Assembly (NCBI GenBank): GCA_963719285.1
Contig: CAVRBO010000001.1
Location: 1 to 64,000, forward strand
From: C-114 sp963719285
GTDB lineage: Bacteria; Chloroflexota; Limnocylindria; Limnocylindrales; CSP1-4
DNA length: 64,000 nucleotides
Reading direction: 5' to 3'
Positions 41,084 to 49,800 of this stretch are shown here, in pieces; position 1 is the stretch's first letter; each line of letters begins with the position of its first letter. A model generated the notes under the pieces. That model did no database searches. It worked only from the letters and a program-made list of their open reading frames with translations, and was not told the DNA's origin. Both the position numbers and the translations under genes were made by a program.

Positions 41084-42493
41084 TCAGTACGCGGTGGCTA
41101 CGGGCCGCTCGCCCGTGCCGTCAGGCGACCCGTCGTGGTCGTCCTCCATCGTCGGCAGGCCGGCCCGGATCCGGCGCAGCAGGAGTCCCACCTCGACGAC
41201 AGCGAGCGCGCCGTAGAGGGCGGTGAAGACGACCAGGGTGATCGCCACCTCCGCGACGGATGTGCTCGGCGAGACTCCGGCCGACGTCTGCATGAGCCCG
41301 AACACGATCCACGGTTGGCGCGACATCTCGGTGAAGATCCAGCCGACGGAATTGGCCACGAGCGGCAGGAACGGCAGGATGATGGCCGCGATGACGATCC
41401 AGCGGTTCGGCCGTGGCAGGGCGCGGCGTGTGGCCCACAGCACCCAGGCCGCGATGAGCGCGGCCAGTGCCCCGACGCCGATCATGATCCGGAACGACCA
41501 GTAGGCGATGGGCACATACGGCACGTAGTCGCCAGGACCGTACTCGGACGCGTAGGCCGCCTGCAGGTCGTTGATCCCCTCGACCTTGCCATCGAAGCTG
41601 CCCGTGGCCAGGAACGACAGCAGGCCGGGCACCCGGATCGAGTAGACCTCCTGGCGGCCGTCCAGGGTGCCGATCGTGAACAAGGAGAACGACGCCGGCT
41701 GAGAGGTGTCGTAGAGGGCCTCCGCGGCCGCCATCTTCATCGGTTGCTGGTCGGTCATCACCCGGGCCAACTGGTCGCCGCTCACCGCCACGAGGACGCC
41801 CGTCACGAGGACGACGGTCGCCCCGACCCGGGCGGCGCTTCGGAAGGCCGGACCGTCCTGGGCTGGGTGACGCAGGAGCCGCCAGACCGCGACCCCACCG
41901 ACCAGCGCGGCGGAGGTGAGGAACGACGCGATGATCGTGTGCACGAACGTCACGATCGCGGTCGAGTTGGTCAGCACGGCCAGGAAGTCCGTCAGCTCGG
42001 CGCGTCCGTTGACCGCATTGAAGGTGTAGCCGACCGGGTGCTGCATCCAGGCGTTGGCCACGAGGATGAAGTAGGCGGACAAGACCGTGCCGATGGCGAC
42101 GATCCAGATCGTCGCGAGGTGGACGCGCTTGGAGAGGCGGTCCCGGCCGAAGATCCAGAGGCCAAGGAATGTGGACTCGAGGAAGAACGCGAGCAGGCCC
42201 TCGATAGCCAGGGGAGCCCCAAAGATGTCGCCCACGAATCGGCTGTAGTCGCTCCAGTTCATGCCGAATTGGAACTCCTGGACGATGCCGGTCACGACCC
42301 CGAGCGCGAAGTTGATCAGGAACAGGTCGCCGTAGAACCGGGTCAGGCGCAGCCAGCGCTCGTTGCCCGTCCGCAGCCAGGCGGTCTGGAAGCCGGCAAC
42401 GAAGAAGCCGAGCCCGATCGTCAGGGGGACGAACAGGAAGTGGTAGACGGTCGTGATCCCGAACTGCCAGCGCGCGAGATCAAGAGCGTTCAT
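41084..42493 (-). CDS. cydA: cytochrome bd ubiquinol oxidase subunit I
   Basis: A 469-residue haem-bearing subunit that oxidises quinol and reduces O2. MNALDLARWQFGITTVYHF gives the conserved first helix with the haem-ligand His, GDQLARVMTDQQPMKMAAAE is the Q-loop start, and SRQPWIVFGLMQT is the G(R)QPW motif. The Q-loop is of the short kind. It is first of the cydABDC operon; a dyad lies upstream at 42570-42605. Confidence 0.95.
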   Translation of the reverse strand: MNALDLARWQFGITTVYHFLFVPLTIGLGFFVAGFQTAWLRTGNERWLRLTRFYGDLFLINFALGVVTGIVQEFQFGMNWSDYSRFVGDIFGAPLAIEGLLAFFLESTFLGLWIFGRDRLSKRVHLATIWIVAIGTVLSAYFILVANAWMQHPVGYTFNAVNGRAELTDFLAVLTNSTAIVTFVHTIIASFLTSAALVGGVAVWRLLRHPAQDGPAFRSAARVGATVVLVTGVLVAVSGDQLARVMTDQQPMKMAAAEALYDTSQPASFSLFTIGTLDGRQEVYSIRVPGLLSFLATGSFDGKVEGINDLQAAYASEYGPGDYVPYVPIAYWSFRIMIGVGALAALIAAWVLWATRRALPRPNRWIVIAAIILPFLPLVANSVGWIFTEMSRQPWIVFGLMQTSAGVSPSTSVAEVAITLVVFTALYGALAVVEVGLLLRRIRAGLPTMEDDHDGSPDGTGERPVATAY

Positions 42494-42940
42494 GACGGCG
42501 TGCGCCTCCTATGCCGATGGCTGCGGGCACGATATCCAGGCCGGTCGGGGAGCGGACTCGGCCCTGAGTCATCATCCTCCGGGCCATCCGGCAGGGGTGA
42601 TGATGCACCGCCAGTCGTCGGACCTCGGCGTGTCGCGGCAGCTGCTCCCGTGTGCCAGCTCAGCTTTCCACAGTCCCGTTCCGACCGGCAGCTCGTGCAC
42701 CTGCCGCCTGACCGCCTTGACCTACGCCAGCTCGCGTGGCGTGCCCGACGCCGCTGAGCCGCAGGACCCACCCCCGGCGGGGTCGCCGGCCCCGACGACC
42801 GGGCCGGCCGCGCTGCCGGAGACAGCCCCAACGCCGTCGCCGACGGCCGCGGTGAGCCGCCCTGTCTCTCCATGACGGCCCCGAGGTGGTCGAGATCCGC
42901 GCAGCCCAGGGCGCCGCGCTGCGCTGGTGGCATCGGCTGG
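42494..42940. other. 447-bp gap upstream of cydA
   Basis: It holds the cydA promoter region. A dyad lies at 42570-42605, with catcatc and gatgatg arms around a central ccgg-gccat-ccgg. I examined open frames of 140-147 codons on both strands; none has a recognisable protein pattern. Cysteine-containing peptides near 42640-42720 hint at a ruined zinc ribbon, but frames do not agree. Confidence 0.35.
42570..42605. promoter_or_regulatory. candidate regulatory dyad upstream of cydA
   Basis: catcatc (42570-42576) and gatgatg (42599-42605) face each other around ccgggccatccgg. The arms are imperfect in between. It lies 77-112 bases before the cydA start, where an oxygen- or redox-responsive regulator could bind. 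No known consensus matched. Confidence 0.3.
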
Positions 42941-44731
42941 CTACCTGACCTCGAGCGGCTGCTCGACGTAAGCCGGCCAGTGGTCGGCGGCGCCCGCGTA
43001 GCTGATCGTCACCATGTACTGCCCGGCGTCGAGAGCCACCTGCGGGTCGAATGTGGCGTCGCCCCGCTCGTCGGTCGTGGCGCCGTCCAGCTCGATCGGC
43101 TGCGGCGTCAGGAAGTGCCTGTCGCGATCGACTTCGGTCGCCCTGACCCAGATCACCGCGACGTAGGCCGTGTCGGCCGACTCGGCCGGGATGGCCGCGG
43201 CGACCTCCACTGCGTAGTCGCTGCCGGGCGTGACCGCGAACTCGGGGTGATCGATGTCGATCGACTCATCGGGCGATGCGCGCAACTTGAGCATCTGGCC
43301 GGCGCCCCGGTCGCTCGACACGATCGAGGCCTTGCCCGTGCCGTAGCTGCCCCAGTCGGCCTTGCCCTGGGCGAAGTGGCCGTTGCTGACCAGGTTGGCG
43401 TCGGAGCCACCTTGCGTGAAGGCGATGCTGTAGATGCGCAGATTCGCCCGGCCCGGCCCTGCCCCGTCCGTGTTGACCCTGATGGCGACGATCGCGCTGC
43501 TTACGCCGTCCGGCACCCGGCCGTTGAAGCGGAGCAGCTGGTAGTCGGTGCCCACCGGCTGCAGGCTTGCCGTCAGCGGCGCGTTGCCGATCGGGGCGCC
43601 ATCGGTCGTCGCCAGAGTGGAGGTCAGCGTCATGTGGTCGGTCGATGTGTCGGCGACCGTCACCGCCATCCGCGTGCGCGGCGCGAAGTAGCGGTCGATC
43701 AGCCCGCTGAACGTGCTCGGATCGGTCTCGGGCAGCACGTGGTCGGGATGATCCATCCAGGACTGGAGGATGACCTGGTCCGGCCGGCCGCCGGCGACCT
43801 CCTCGTAGGTGAACGCGCGCCGCAGGGCCAGGTCGACCCACTCGGCGTCGGAAGCGGCCTCGCCTCCGTTGTAGATCGGGCCGAACTCGATACCGCGCGC
43901 CCGTGATCCGTCCTCGATGGCGCGCACTGCCGTAGGCCAGTCGGCGCGGTGGGCCCAGTCCACGTCGACCTGCAGGAAGGCCAGCGGCTCGCCCGTCGCA
44001 GCCGCGTAGGCGTCGGTCCATTCGAGCATCCGCTCAGGGGTCACGTTGGTCCACAATGGCTCGGTGTCGCCGATGAGGATGTCCGGCGCGTATCCGCGCA
44101 GCTGCCGGATGTACGGGACCACGTGTTGCGCAGCGTCCTGGGTCGACCAGTGGCAGGCGTTGGGAGCGTCGTACAGATCGCTGCTGAAAGCCCATGACTC
44201 ATCGAACCCGACCACGTCGACGTGGCCGCCCGCGGCGGCGATCTTCTGCAGGGGTTCAAGCCCGAAATCGAAGCCCTCGATGCCTGAGCCGCAGCCAGCA
44301 TCTATGGAAAAGGCGCCGATTTCCAGCGCGAGGGCCATCCCGCGTTCACGCACGCCGGCGACCAGCTGGCGCAGCTCGTCGGCTGTGGCGTAGTTCATGA
44401 CCCAGCTGGAATAGATCTCAAAGACCTGCACGTGGGCCCCGGCGGTCGTCCACGGAGCGCCCGGGGCGAACAGGCTGTCGAAGTCGACCGAGCCGCCATA
44501 GCCCATGTGCGGCACGTAGGCGGGCAGCGGCGCAAACCACGTCTGCGGCCGGGTGGCCAGGTCGATCGGCGGCGGCGAGGGCGGACTCGAAGCGAGCGCC
44601 GGGCTCGCGCTGGCCTCGGGTGGCTGACTGCCGAGGCTGTTCGCAGTCGCAGGGTTCGATGGCGTCGCGCTCGTGCATCCGGCCACGGCGGCCATCACCA
44701 GCACCGCACCAACGCGACCCCTCAAGATCAT
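42941..44731 (-). CDS. secreted lipoprotein with TIM-barrel-like (glycosidase-like) domain, function unknown
   Basis: 596 residues. The signal ends in MAAVAGCTSATP, a lipobox with Cys about residue 19, followed by a Ser/Pro linker to about 55. The middle (about 60-330) alternates strands and helices like a (beta/alpha)8 barrel: HVQVFEIYSSWVMNYAT, ERGMALALEIGAF, HVDVVGFDESWAFSS with candidate acidic residues, ILIGDTEPLW, FLQVDVDWAH, EFGPIYNGGEAASD. The rest has two beta-sandwich-like parts, the second resembling a carbohydrate-binding module (VSNGHFAQGKADWGSYG). Glycosidase activity is inferred from fold only. Confidence 0.65.
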   Translation of the reverse strand: MILRGRVGAVLVMAAVAGCTSATPSNPATANSLGSQPPEASASPALASSPPSPPPIDLATRPQTWFAPLPAYVPHMGYGGSVDFDSLFAPGAPWTTAGAHVQVFEIYSSWVMNYATADELRQLVAGVRERGMALALEIGAFSIDAGCGSGIEGFDFGLEPLQKIAAAGGHVDVVGFDESWAFSSDLYDAPNACHWSTQDAAQHVVPYIRQLRGYAPDILIGDTEPLWTNVTPERMLEWTDAYAAATGEPLAFLQVDVDWAHRADWPTAVRAIEDGSRARGIEFGPIYNGGEAASDAEWVDLALRRAFTYEEVAGGRPDQVILQSWMDHPDHVLPETDPSTFSGLIDRYFAPRTRMAVTVADTSTDHMTLTSTLATTDGAPIGNAPLTASLQPVGTDYQLLRFNGRVPDGVSSAIVAIRVNTDGAGPGRANLRIYSIAFTQGGSDANLVSNGHFAQGKADWGSYGTGKASIVSSDRGAGQMLKLRASPDESIDIDHPEFAVTPGSDYAVEVAAAIPAESADTAYVAVIWVRATEVDRDRHFLTPQPIELDGATTDERGDATFDPQVALDAGQYMVTISYAGAADHWPAYVEQPLEVR

Positions 44732-44870
44732 CAGCTCCCTCGCACTGGTTTCGAGCTCAGTATGGGGGCGGAACTCCCACGGGTCGTCACCAGAAGCTGT
44801 ACCGACGGGGCCAAGAGGCCGTCGCGGATTCGGCCCTCCGGTGGTATTCGGCGATCGCCGCGCCGCGCCA

Positions 44871-46460
44871 TCAGCCTGAGCCGAGGCCCAGCTCGCTCAG
44901 CGGGGGAACGGCCTCGTCGAAGAGCCAGTGCTGCCGCCAGTCGCCCAGCGTGCGCCCGCTGACCTGCTCAGAAAGAGCGACGAAGTCATCGACGCTCGCG
45001 GCCTGGCGGTGGAAGCGAACCACCCACGTACGGAGGATCTCGAAGAACGTGTCGTCGCCGACGATGACGCGGAGCGCGTGCAGGGACAGGGGGCCCCTCG
45101 CGAACAGAGCGTCGTTATCCGCGATCCTCGATGGATCGGCCGGCGCATCGGTCCGTGCCCCGAGCCGCGCGTACATCGCGGCGATCACCTCGTCGCGGGC
45201 TGCGACACCGTCCGCGTGCTCGATCCACAGGAGATCGGCGTAGTTCGCGAAGGCAACCCGCAGGTAGCTCTCGTGGGACGTCGACGGCGTGACGTTCACC
45301 GCGAACCAGATGTGCGTGAGGTGGTGCGCCAGCGCCGTAGGTTCGATGCGCTCCGGGCCCCATTTGAGGAGGCCCTCGTCCGGACCCTGCGAGTCGGACA
45401 GTCCGTCGACCCAGACGACGCTCAGCGATTCGAACGGAAACGGCCCGTAGAGCTCGCTGAGGTACTCGAATATCGTCGGGATACGGTTGAGTGCCTCGCG
45501 CTGCCGCGGCGGTAGATCCTTCGGCTCATAGCTCGTCAGCGGGACTCCGGCCACCGTTCCCAGGTCGGCGATCTCGTAGTCCCGGACGACGATCGAGAAC
45601 TGGTTCGACGGTCCGGTGCGCCAGTCGAACTCACGGCCGCCTGCCACGTCGGTCACCGAGACAAGGACGCCTGGGCCGATGGCCGTGTACGGACGCGGCA
45701 CCGTGATGCGGGTCTCGATGACTGCCTTGTCCGCCGGATCGGCGTTCGTGGGAAGCCAGGTCGGGATGACGTCGTAGATCCCGAATGCCGACAGCTGGTC
45801 GGCGCCACGCCATGCCCAGCCATCACCACGAACGGGGACCGGCCGGCCCGCGATGTCGATCACGGTGTGGAATGCGCCACCGACCTCGATGGGTCGGGGC
45901 GACGTGACCGTCAGCTTGCCGCCCGACTCGGTGAACGCCGCCGCGACGTCGTCGACGCTGACGGATCCCGGGGTGTTGCCGGAATAATCGAGACTGAACC
46001 GGCCGAGGCGCTGGGTCGCGACCGCGTCGATGGTGACCCGAAGCCTCGTCTGGTTGTCGACGGGGTTCGTCTCGACGTCGAGGTCGTAGGTCCGGACGTC
46101 GTAGCCTCCGTTGCCCACCGTTGGCAGCAGCGGATCGTGCCCGGACGCCGCGCCGACCAGCGCCGGATCGATCGAGGGGCCGGACGACACGTCCGGATCG
46201 GCGATGGCCGTTCCTGTGGGGGCAGGCGATCCCGCTGGCGTCGATGACTCGATCGGGACGCACCCGATGAGAATGGTGGCGACCAGCCACGTCAAGCGAT
46301 GCCCGAAGCGTCGCACCACCGTGCGTCCCGATCGCCGGGTCGTCCAGGAACCGGGCCGACCACCGGCTCGTACCTGTTGACTCCCTGATCGGCGCTCCGG
46401 CTGGCCGGCCGGCGAGCCGACTGCCGCGAGGCGAGTGCGCTTCCCATGGCCGTGAGTCAT
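44871..46460 (-). CDS. M1-peptidase-like lipoprotein lacking the zinc motif
   Basis: A 529-residue protein following the M1 aminopeptidase plan: N-terminal beta domain (YDVRTYDLDVETNP, LDYSGNTPGSVSVDD), then a thermolysin-like domain with YLSELYGPFPFESLSVVWVDG. Where active enzymes have HELAHQW it reads HHLTHIW, so the catalytic Glu is gone, and the NEGFA element is VAFANY, losing the third zinc ligand. It is thus probably not a peptidase but a binding or structural relative. A lipobox LIGC lies at about residue 82. ATG 46460 has GGGAG upstream; GTG 46319 would give a shorter, cleaner lipoprotein signal. Confidence 0.7.
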   Translation of the reverse strand: MTHGHGKRTRLAAVGSPAGQPERRSGSQQVRAGGRPGSWTTRRSGRTVVRRFGHRLTWLVATILIGCVPIESSTPAGSPAPTGTAIADPDVSSGPSIDPALVGAASGHDPLLPTVGNGGYDVRTYDLDVETNPVDNQTRLRVTIDAVATQRLGRFSLDYSGNTPGSVSVDDVAAAFTESGGKLTVTSPRPIEVGGAFHTVIDIAGRPVPVRGDGWAWRGADQLSAFGIYDVIPTWLPTNADPADKAVIETRITVPRPYTAIGPGVLVSVTDVAGGREFDWRTGPSNQFSIVVRDYEIADLGTVAGVPLTSYEPKDLPPRQREALNRIPTIFEYLSELYGPFPFESLSVVWVDGLSDSQGPDEGLLKWGPERIEPTALAHHLTHIWFAVNVTPSTSHESYLRVAFANYADLLWIEHADGVAARDEVIAAMYARLGARTDAPADPSRIADNDALFARGPLSLHALRVIVGDDTFFEILRTWVVRFHRQAASVDDFVALSEQVSGRTLGDWRQHWLFDEAVPPLSELGLGSG

Positions 46461-46583
46461 CCGGCGCTCCCGAAATCGGCACTCGAAAAAGTATCGCATC
46501 CACGCGAAGAATCCTTCCCGGGCGCGCCACTGCGGCCTCCTCCGGCAACGCCAGCGCCAACCCCTGCGCGTCGGCTGAGAGCG

Positions 46584-46820
46584 TTAGTCGAGGGCTGAGA
46601 CGACCGTCGGGCCGGCCACGACGATCCGCTCATAGATGGCGTCGATCAGGTCTGCCTTCGCCTCCGGCATGTCGGTCCGCTGCCAGGTCTTCGCGATCGC
46701 CCTGAGCCACGGCCGCACCCACGGCGTAGCGTGGGCAGGGCGCGGATCGTTCGCTCGACATCCTCGTCTCGATGGTCCCGCAGACGCCGCAGGCCACGAG
46801 GAGATCTGCGGGCCGGACAG
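46584..46820 (-). pseudogene. decayed serine recombinase C-terminal fragment
   Basis: On the minus strand the frame ending at TAA 46584 reads AIAKTWQRTDMPEAKADLID then AIYERIVVAGPTVVSALD, which resembles the C-terminal helix of large serine recombinases (PEAKADLLHAIYERI type). About 100 bases upstream, in another frame, is LLVACGVCGTIE, like the zinc-ribbon CGxCG of the same family. The frames disagree and the main domain is absent, so it is a remnant. Recognition is from memory of the motif and should be checked by search. Confidence 0.45.
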
Positions 46821-46865
46821 CGCGGCGCGGCCGCCGCGGCGAGCTCACCACCCTGGAGCGTCGGC

Positions 46866-49800
46866 CTAACTGGCCACCCGGAAGCTGTATTCGCCGATAT
46901 TGGACACGTCGCCGAACACTCGCACGATGAGATCGCCACTCCGGTGCACGGTGATGGCCGGTCGGCCCATGCCGGCGCACAACACCTCGTTGCTGTACTG
47001 CGTGCTCCCGTCGGGATCCAGCACGGCATACCGGAGCGTCCCACAGCCAGTCGAAGGCTGGAGTGGCTCGATCGTTACCGTCTGACCCTCGCTGACCGCG
47101 ATCCGGTAGATGTCGACGCTGCCCGGGGTCTCGATCCGACCCGCGCCTGGTCCAGGCGTGCCGGTCGAGACCGCCACGCCGAGCGAGAGCGTGAAGGACT
47201 CGTCCGGCGGGACGCGCCAGATCGTGAACCCGTAGTTGCCGGTCGCTCCCGAGCGGCTCGAGACCTCGATCGTGTAGTCGCCCGCGGCCTCGAGCGTGGC
47301 GTGGCCGAGGTCGATGCAGGCCGTTGCAGGCAGGATCGCCACCGGATGATCGGGCGGGCCCGCGAGGTCCCAGACGATCCCGGATTCGCATGCGCTGCCC
47401 ACCGGCGTCGTGGTGGCCAGGTAGATCCGATCTCCGGCTTCGGCACGGAACATGAACCGATCGATCTCGCCCGGCGTGGCGACGACCCCGGCCCCGAACC
47501 CCGGCCGGCCACGGCCCACGGTGTCGCCGATCGCGACCTTGAATGACGTGTCCGGCGCCACGCCACGGACCGTGAAGCCATACGTGCCCGTCGCGCCGCC
47601 GCTCTCGGAGACGACGATCGAGCTCGCTGTGCCAGCCTTGACGGCGACCCGGCCGAGCGCCTGGCAGACCGACGCCGAGGTCGCGCCGAGCGAGTTTGGC
47701 AACTCTTTGCCGGCCGCGTCCAGGACGCTCCAGCGAAGACCGTCGGCTGTGCACCCGGACCGTGGCTCGAGATACAGCACGCCGGACGCCGGCGCGGTCA
47801 GCCGGTACACGTCGCGCTCGCCGGCCGCGGCGATGGTCCCGGCGCCAGGGCCCGGCAGGTCGGGACCCACGACGCTATCGCTTCCGATCGAGAACTCCTG
47901 GGTCGGGCTCGGCGGCACAGCACCGGCCTGGCTCGTACCGGCCGCGATGGCGAAGCCGGGATCTCCGGTGAAGCCGACGTCGATGATGCAGTCGTCGAGG
48001 AAATCGGCGTCCGAGATACCGGCGCGACGGCACGCGTCCTCGGCCATGGCCAGCGCCTCTCCGGGCACATCGTCGGAGCGCGCCACGCCGTCCGGGAACG
48101 CACGGTTCGTGAAGGTGGCGGAGTCCGCGCCGGCCTCGTAGTCGAAGAGCGACTCGGCCAGGCCGATCCGCCAGCTGTCGGCGAAGCGACCGTAGATCGT
48201 GGTCCGGTACGCCGGGTCGATGCGCGCCGGGAGGGTGATCGGGTGACCGTCGCGGGTCGCGAGATCGTTGGCCGGGTCGCCGTCGAAGTTGCCGAACAGC
48301 CCCTGGACGGCGCCACGGCGTGGGGCGGCGAGGTCCACGAGGAGGTCGAGCGCACCCATGTGGTAGACGGTCGCGCGGATCCGCGACCCATCGGACCAGA
48401 CGACGTCGAAGCCGCCGCCCTCGATCCGGTCGACCCGGCCGCCGTGGGGCAGGGCCAGGGTCCGGGTCGTCATCGTCACGGGCTTGCCGTCGACGTGGAG
48501 GACCGCCTCGCTGCCCTCGCCGCCGGCCTGGTAGATCCCGACCCGGTCACCGGCGACGAGCATCGCCACAGCTGTGTTGACGCTGACACGCCGCGAGGTC
48601 CGATACGGCTCCTGGCGGACCTGGACGACGAGGTCGCCCGTCTCCGACTCGAGGCCGACGAACTCGCCGGCGGCCTGGAACTCGTAGTGCAGGCCGTCGG
48701 GCGTGAAGATGTGCGGGTCGCCGTGGCTCGCCCCGCAATTGAAGATGCACTTGTAGTCGGTCTTCTTGGAGTAGGCCCCGAACTTGAGACCGGTCCCCGC
48801 GCCTGCCTCGACGCCTTTGTAGGTCGTGTTCGGATTGTCAGGGTCGAAGTTGGACCAATATGACTCTACGCCGGCGGGACCCAGTCCGCCGCCGGCGGAC
48901 TCGAACGGTCCTTCCCACGAGCTGGCTTCCCTGCCGGGCTCGGGCGGGCAGCCGCCCTGGTACCCGACGTTCCCCGAAACACCCACGCCAGCGCCGAAAC
49001 CGCTGCCGGAGCCGGCTCCTCCGCCGGGCACGAACGTGTAGACCGCGACACCGTGGCCCGGGATGTACTGGACGCTGATGCCGGTCGAGTAGATGCCCAG
49101 CGGGCTGGTCCCGGCGGTGCCGCCGACGCTCACCCCGAACGTCCACGGGTAGGTCTGGGGTCGGCCGCCGCAGGCGCCCCACGGCCCCTGGAGCCCAGAT
49201 CGGTCGACCACGTTCACTGGGTCGCCGAGGGCGTAGCGGTAGAGATTTAAATCGCCGCCACCGAAGCCGAGCGGGTCGAGCGTGCTCCAGCGTCCGGTCG
49301 CGGCGTCGTAGTCGCGGGCGCCGAAGCGCACGAGGCCCGTGTCCGGGTCATACAAGCCACCCGCGAACCCGAAGGGCTGGAAGCCCGGCTGCGAGTCGGA
49401 GATGACGCGACCGAACGCGTCGTAATCGAGCGCCTGGGCCACGCTGCCGGTTGCCGCGTCGACCACGAGCCGCGGGCTGCCGAGCCAGTCGCTGAGGATG
49501 ACGTAGGTTCGACCCCCCCGAACCATGAACGCTGGCGTCGGCGAATCGCCGACGTAGCCGAAGGTCGCGACGACCGAGCCATCCGACCCGAGCTGCGCTA
49601 CGGCTCGCTGGTCGAGGTACAGCCAGCCGGCCACGAGCTTCCCGTCGAGCCGCTTGCCCACCCGCCGGCCGAGCCCGTCGACGACGTACTCGACCCGGCG
49701 GCCGTCAGGCAGGTCGACGCCGGTGAGGTTGCCGAGCAGGTCGTAGGCGAGCTTCGTGACGGCGCCGCCGTCGACCCGGCGCGCCAGGCGACCGCCCCCG

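Noticed and set aside
42453..42933. Possible small cysteine-rich protein upstream of cydA
   Set aside because: Candidate frames on both strands lack a start with ribosome site, and the Cys spacing does not form a zinc ribbon without assuming frameshifts.
48800..49250. Polymorphic toxin domain after the RHS core
   Set aside because: The segment is Gly/Pro-rich with few candidate catalytic residues, and no immunity gene follows. VWD sequence comes next instead.
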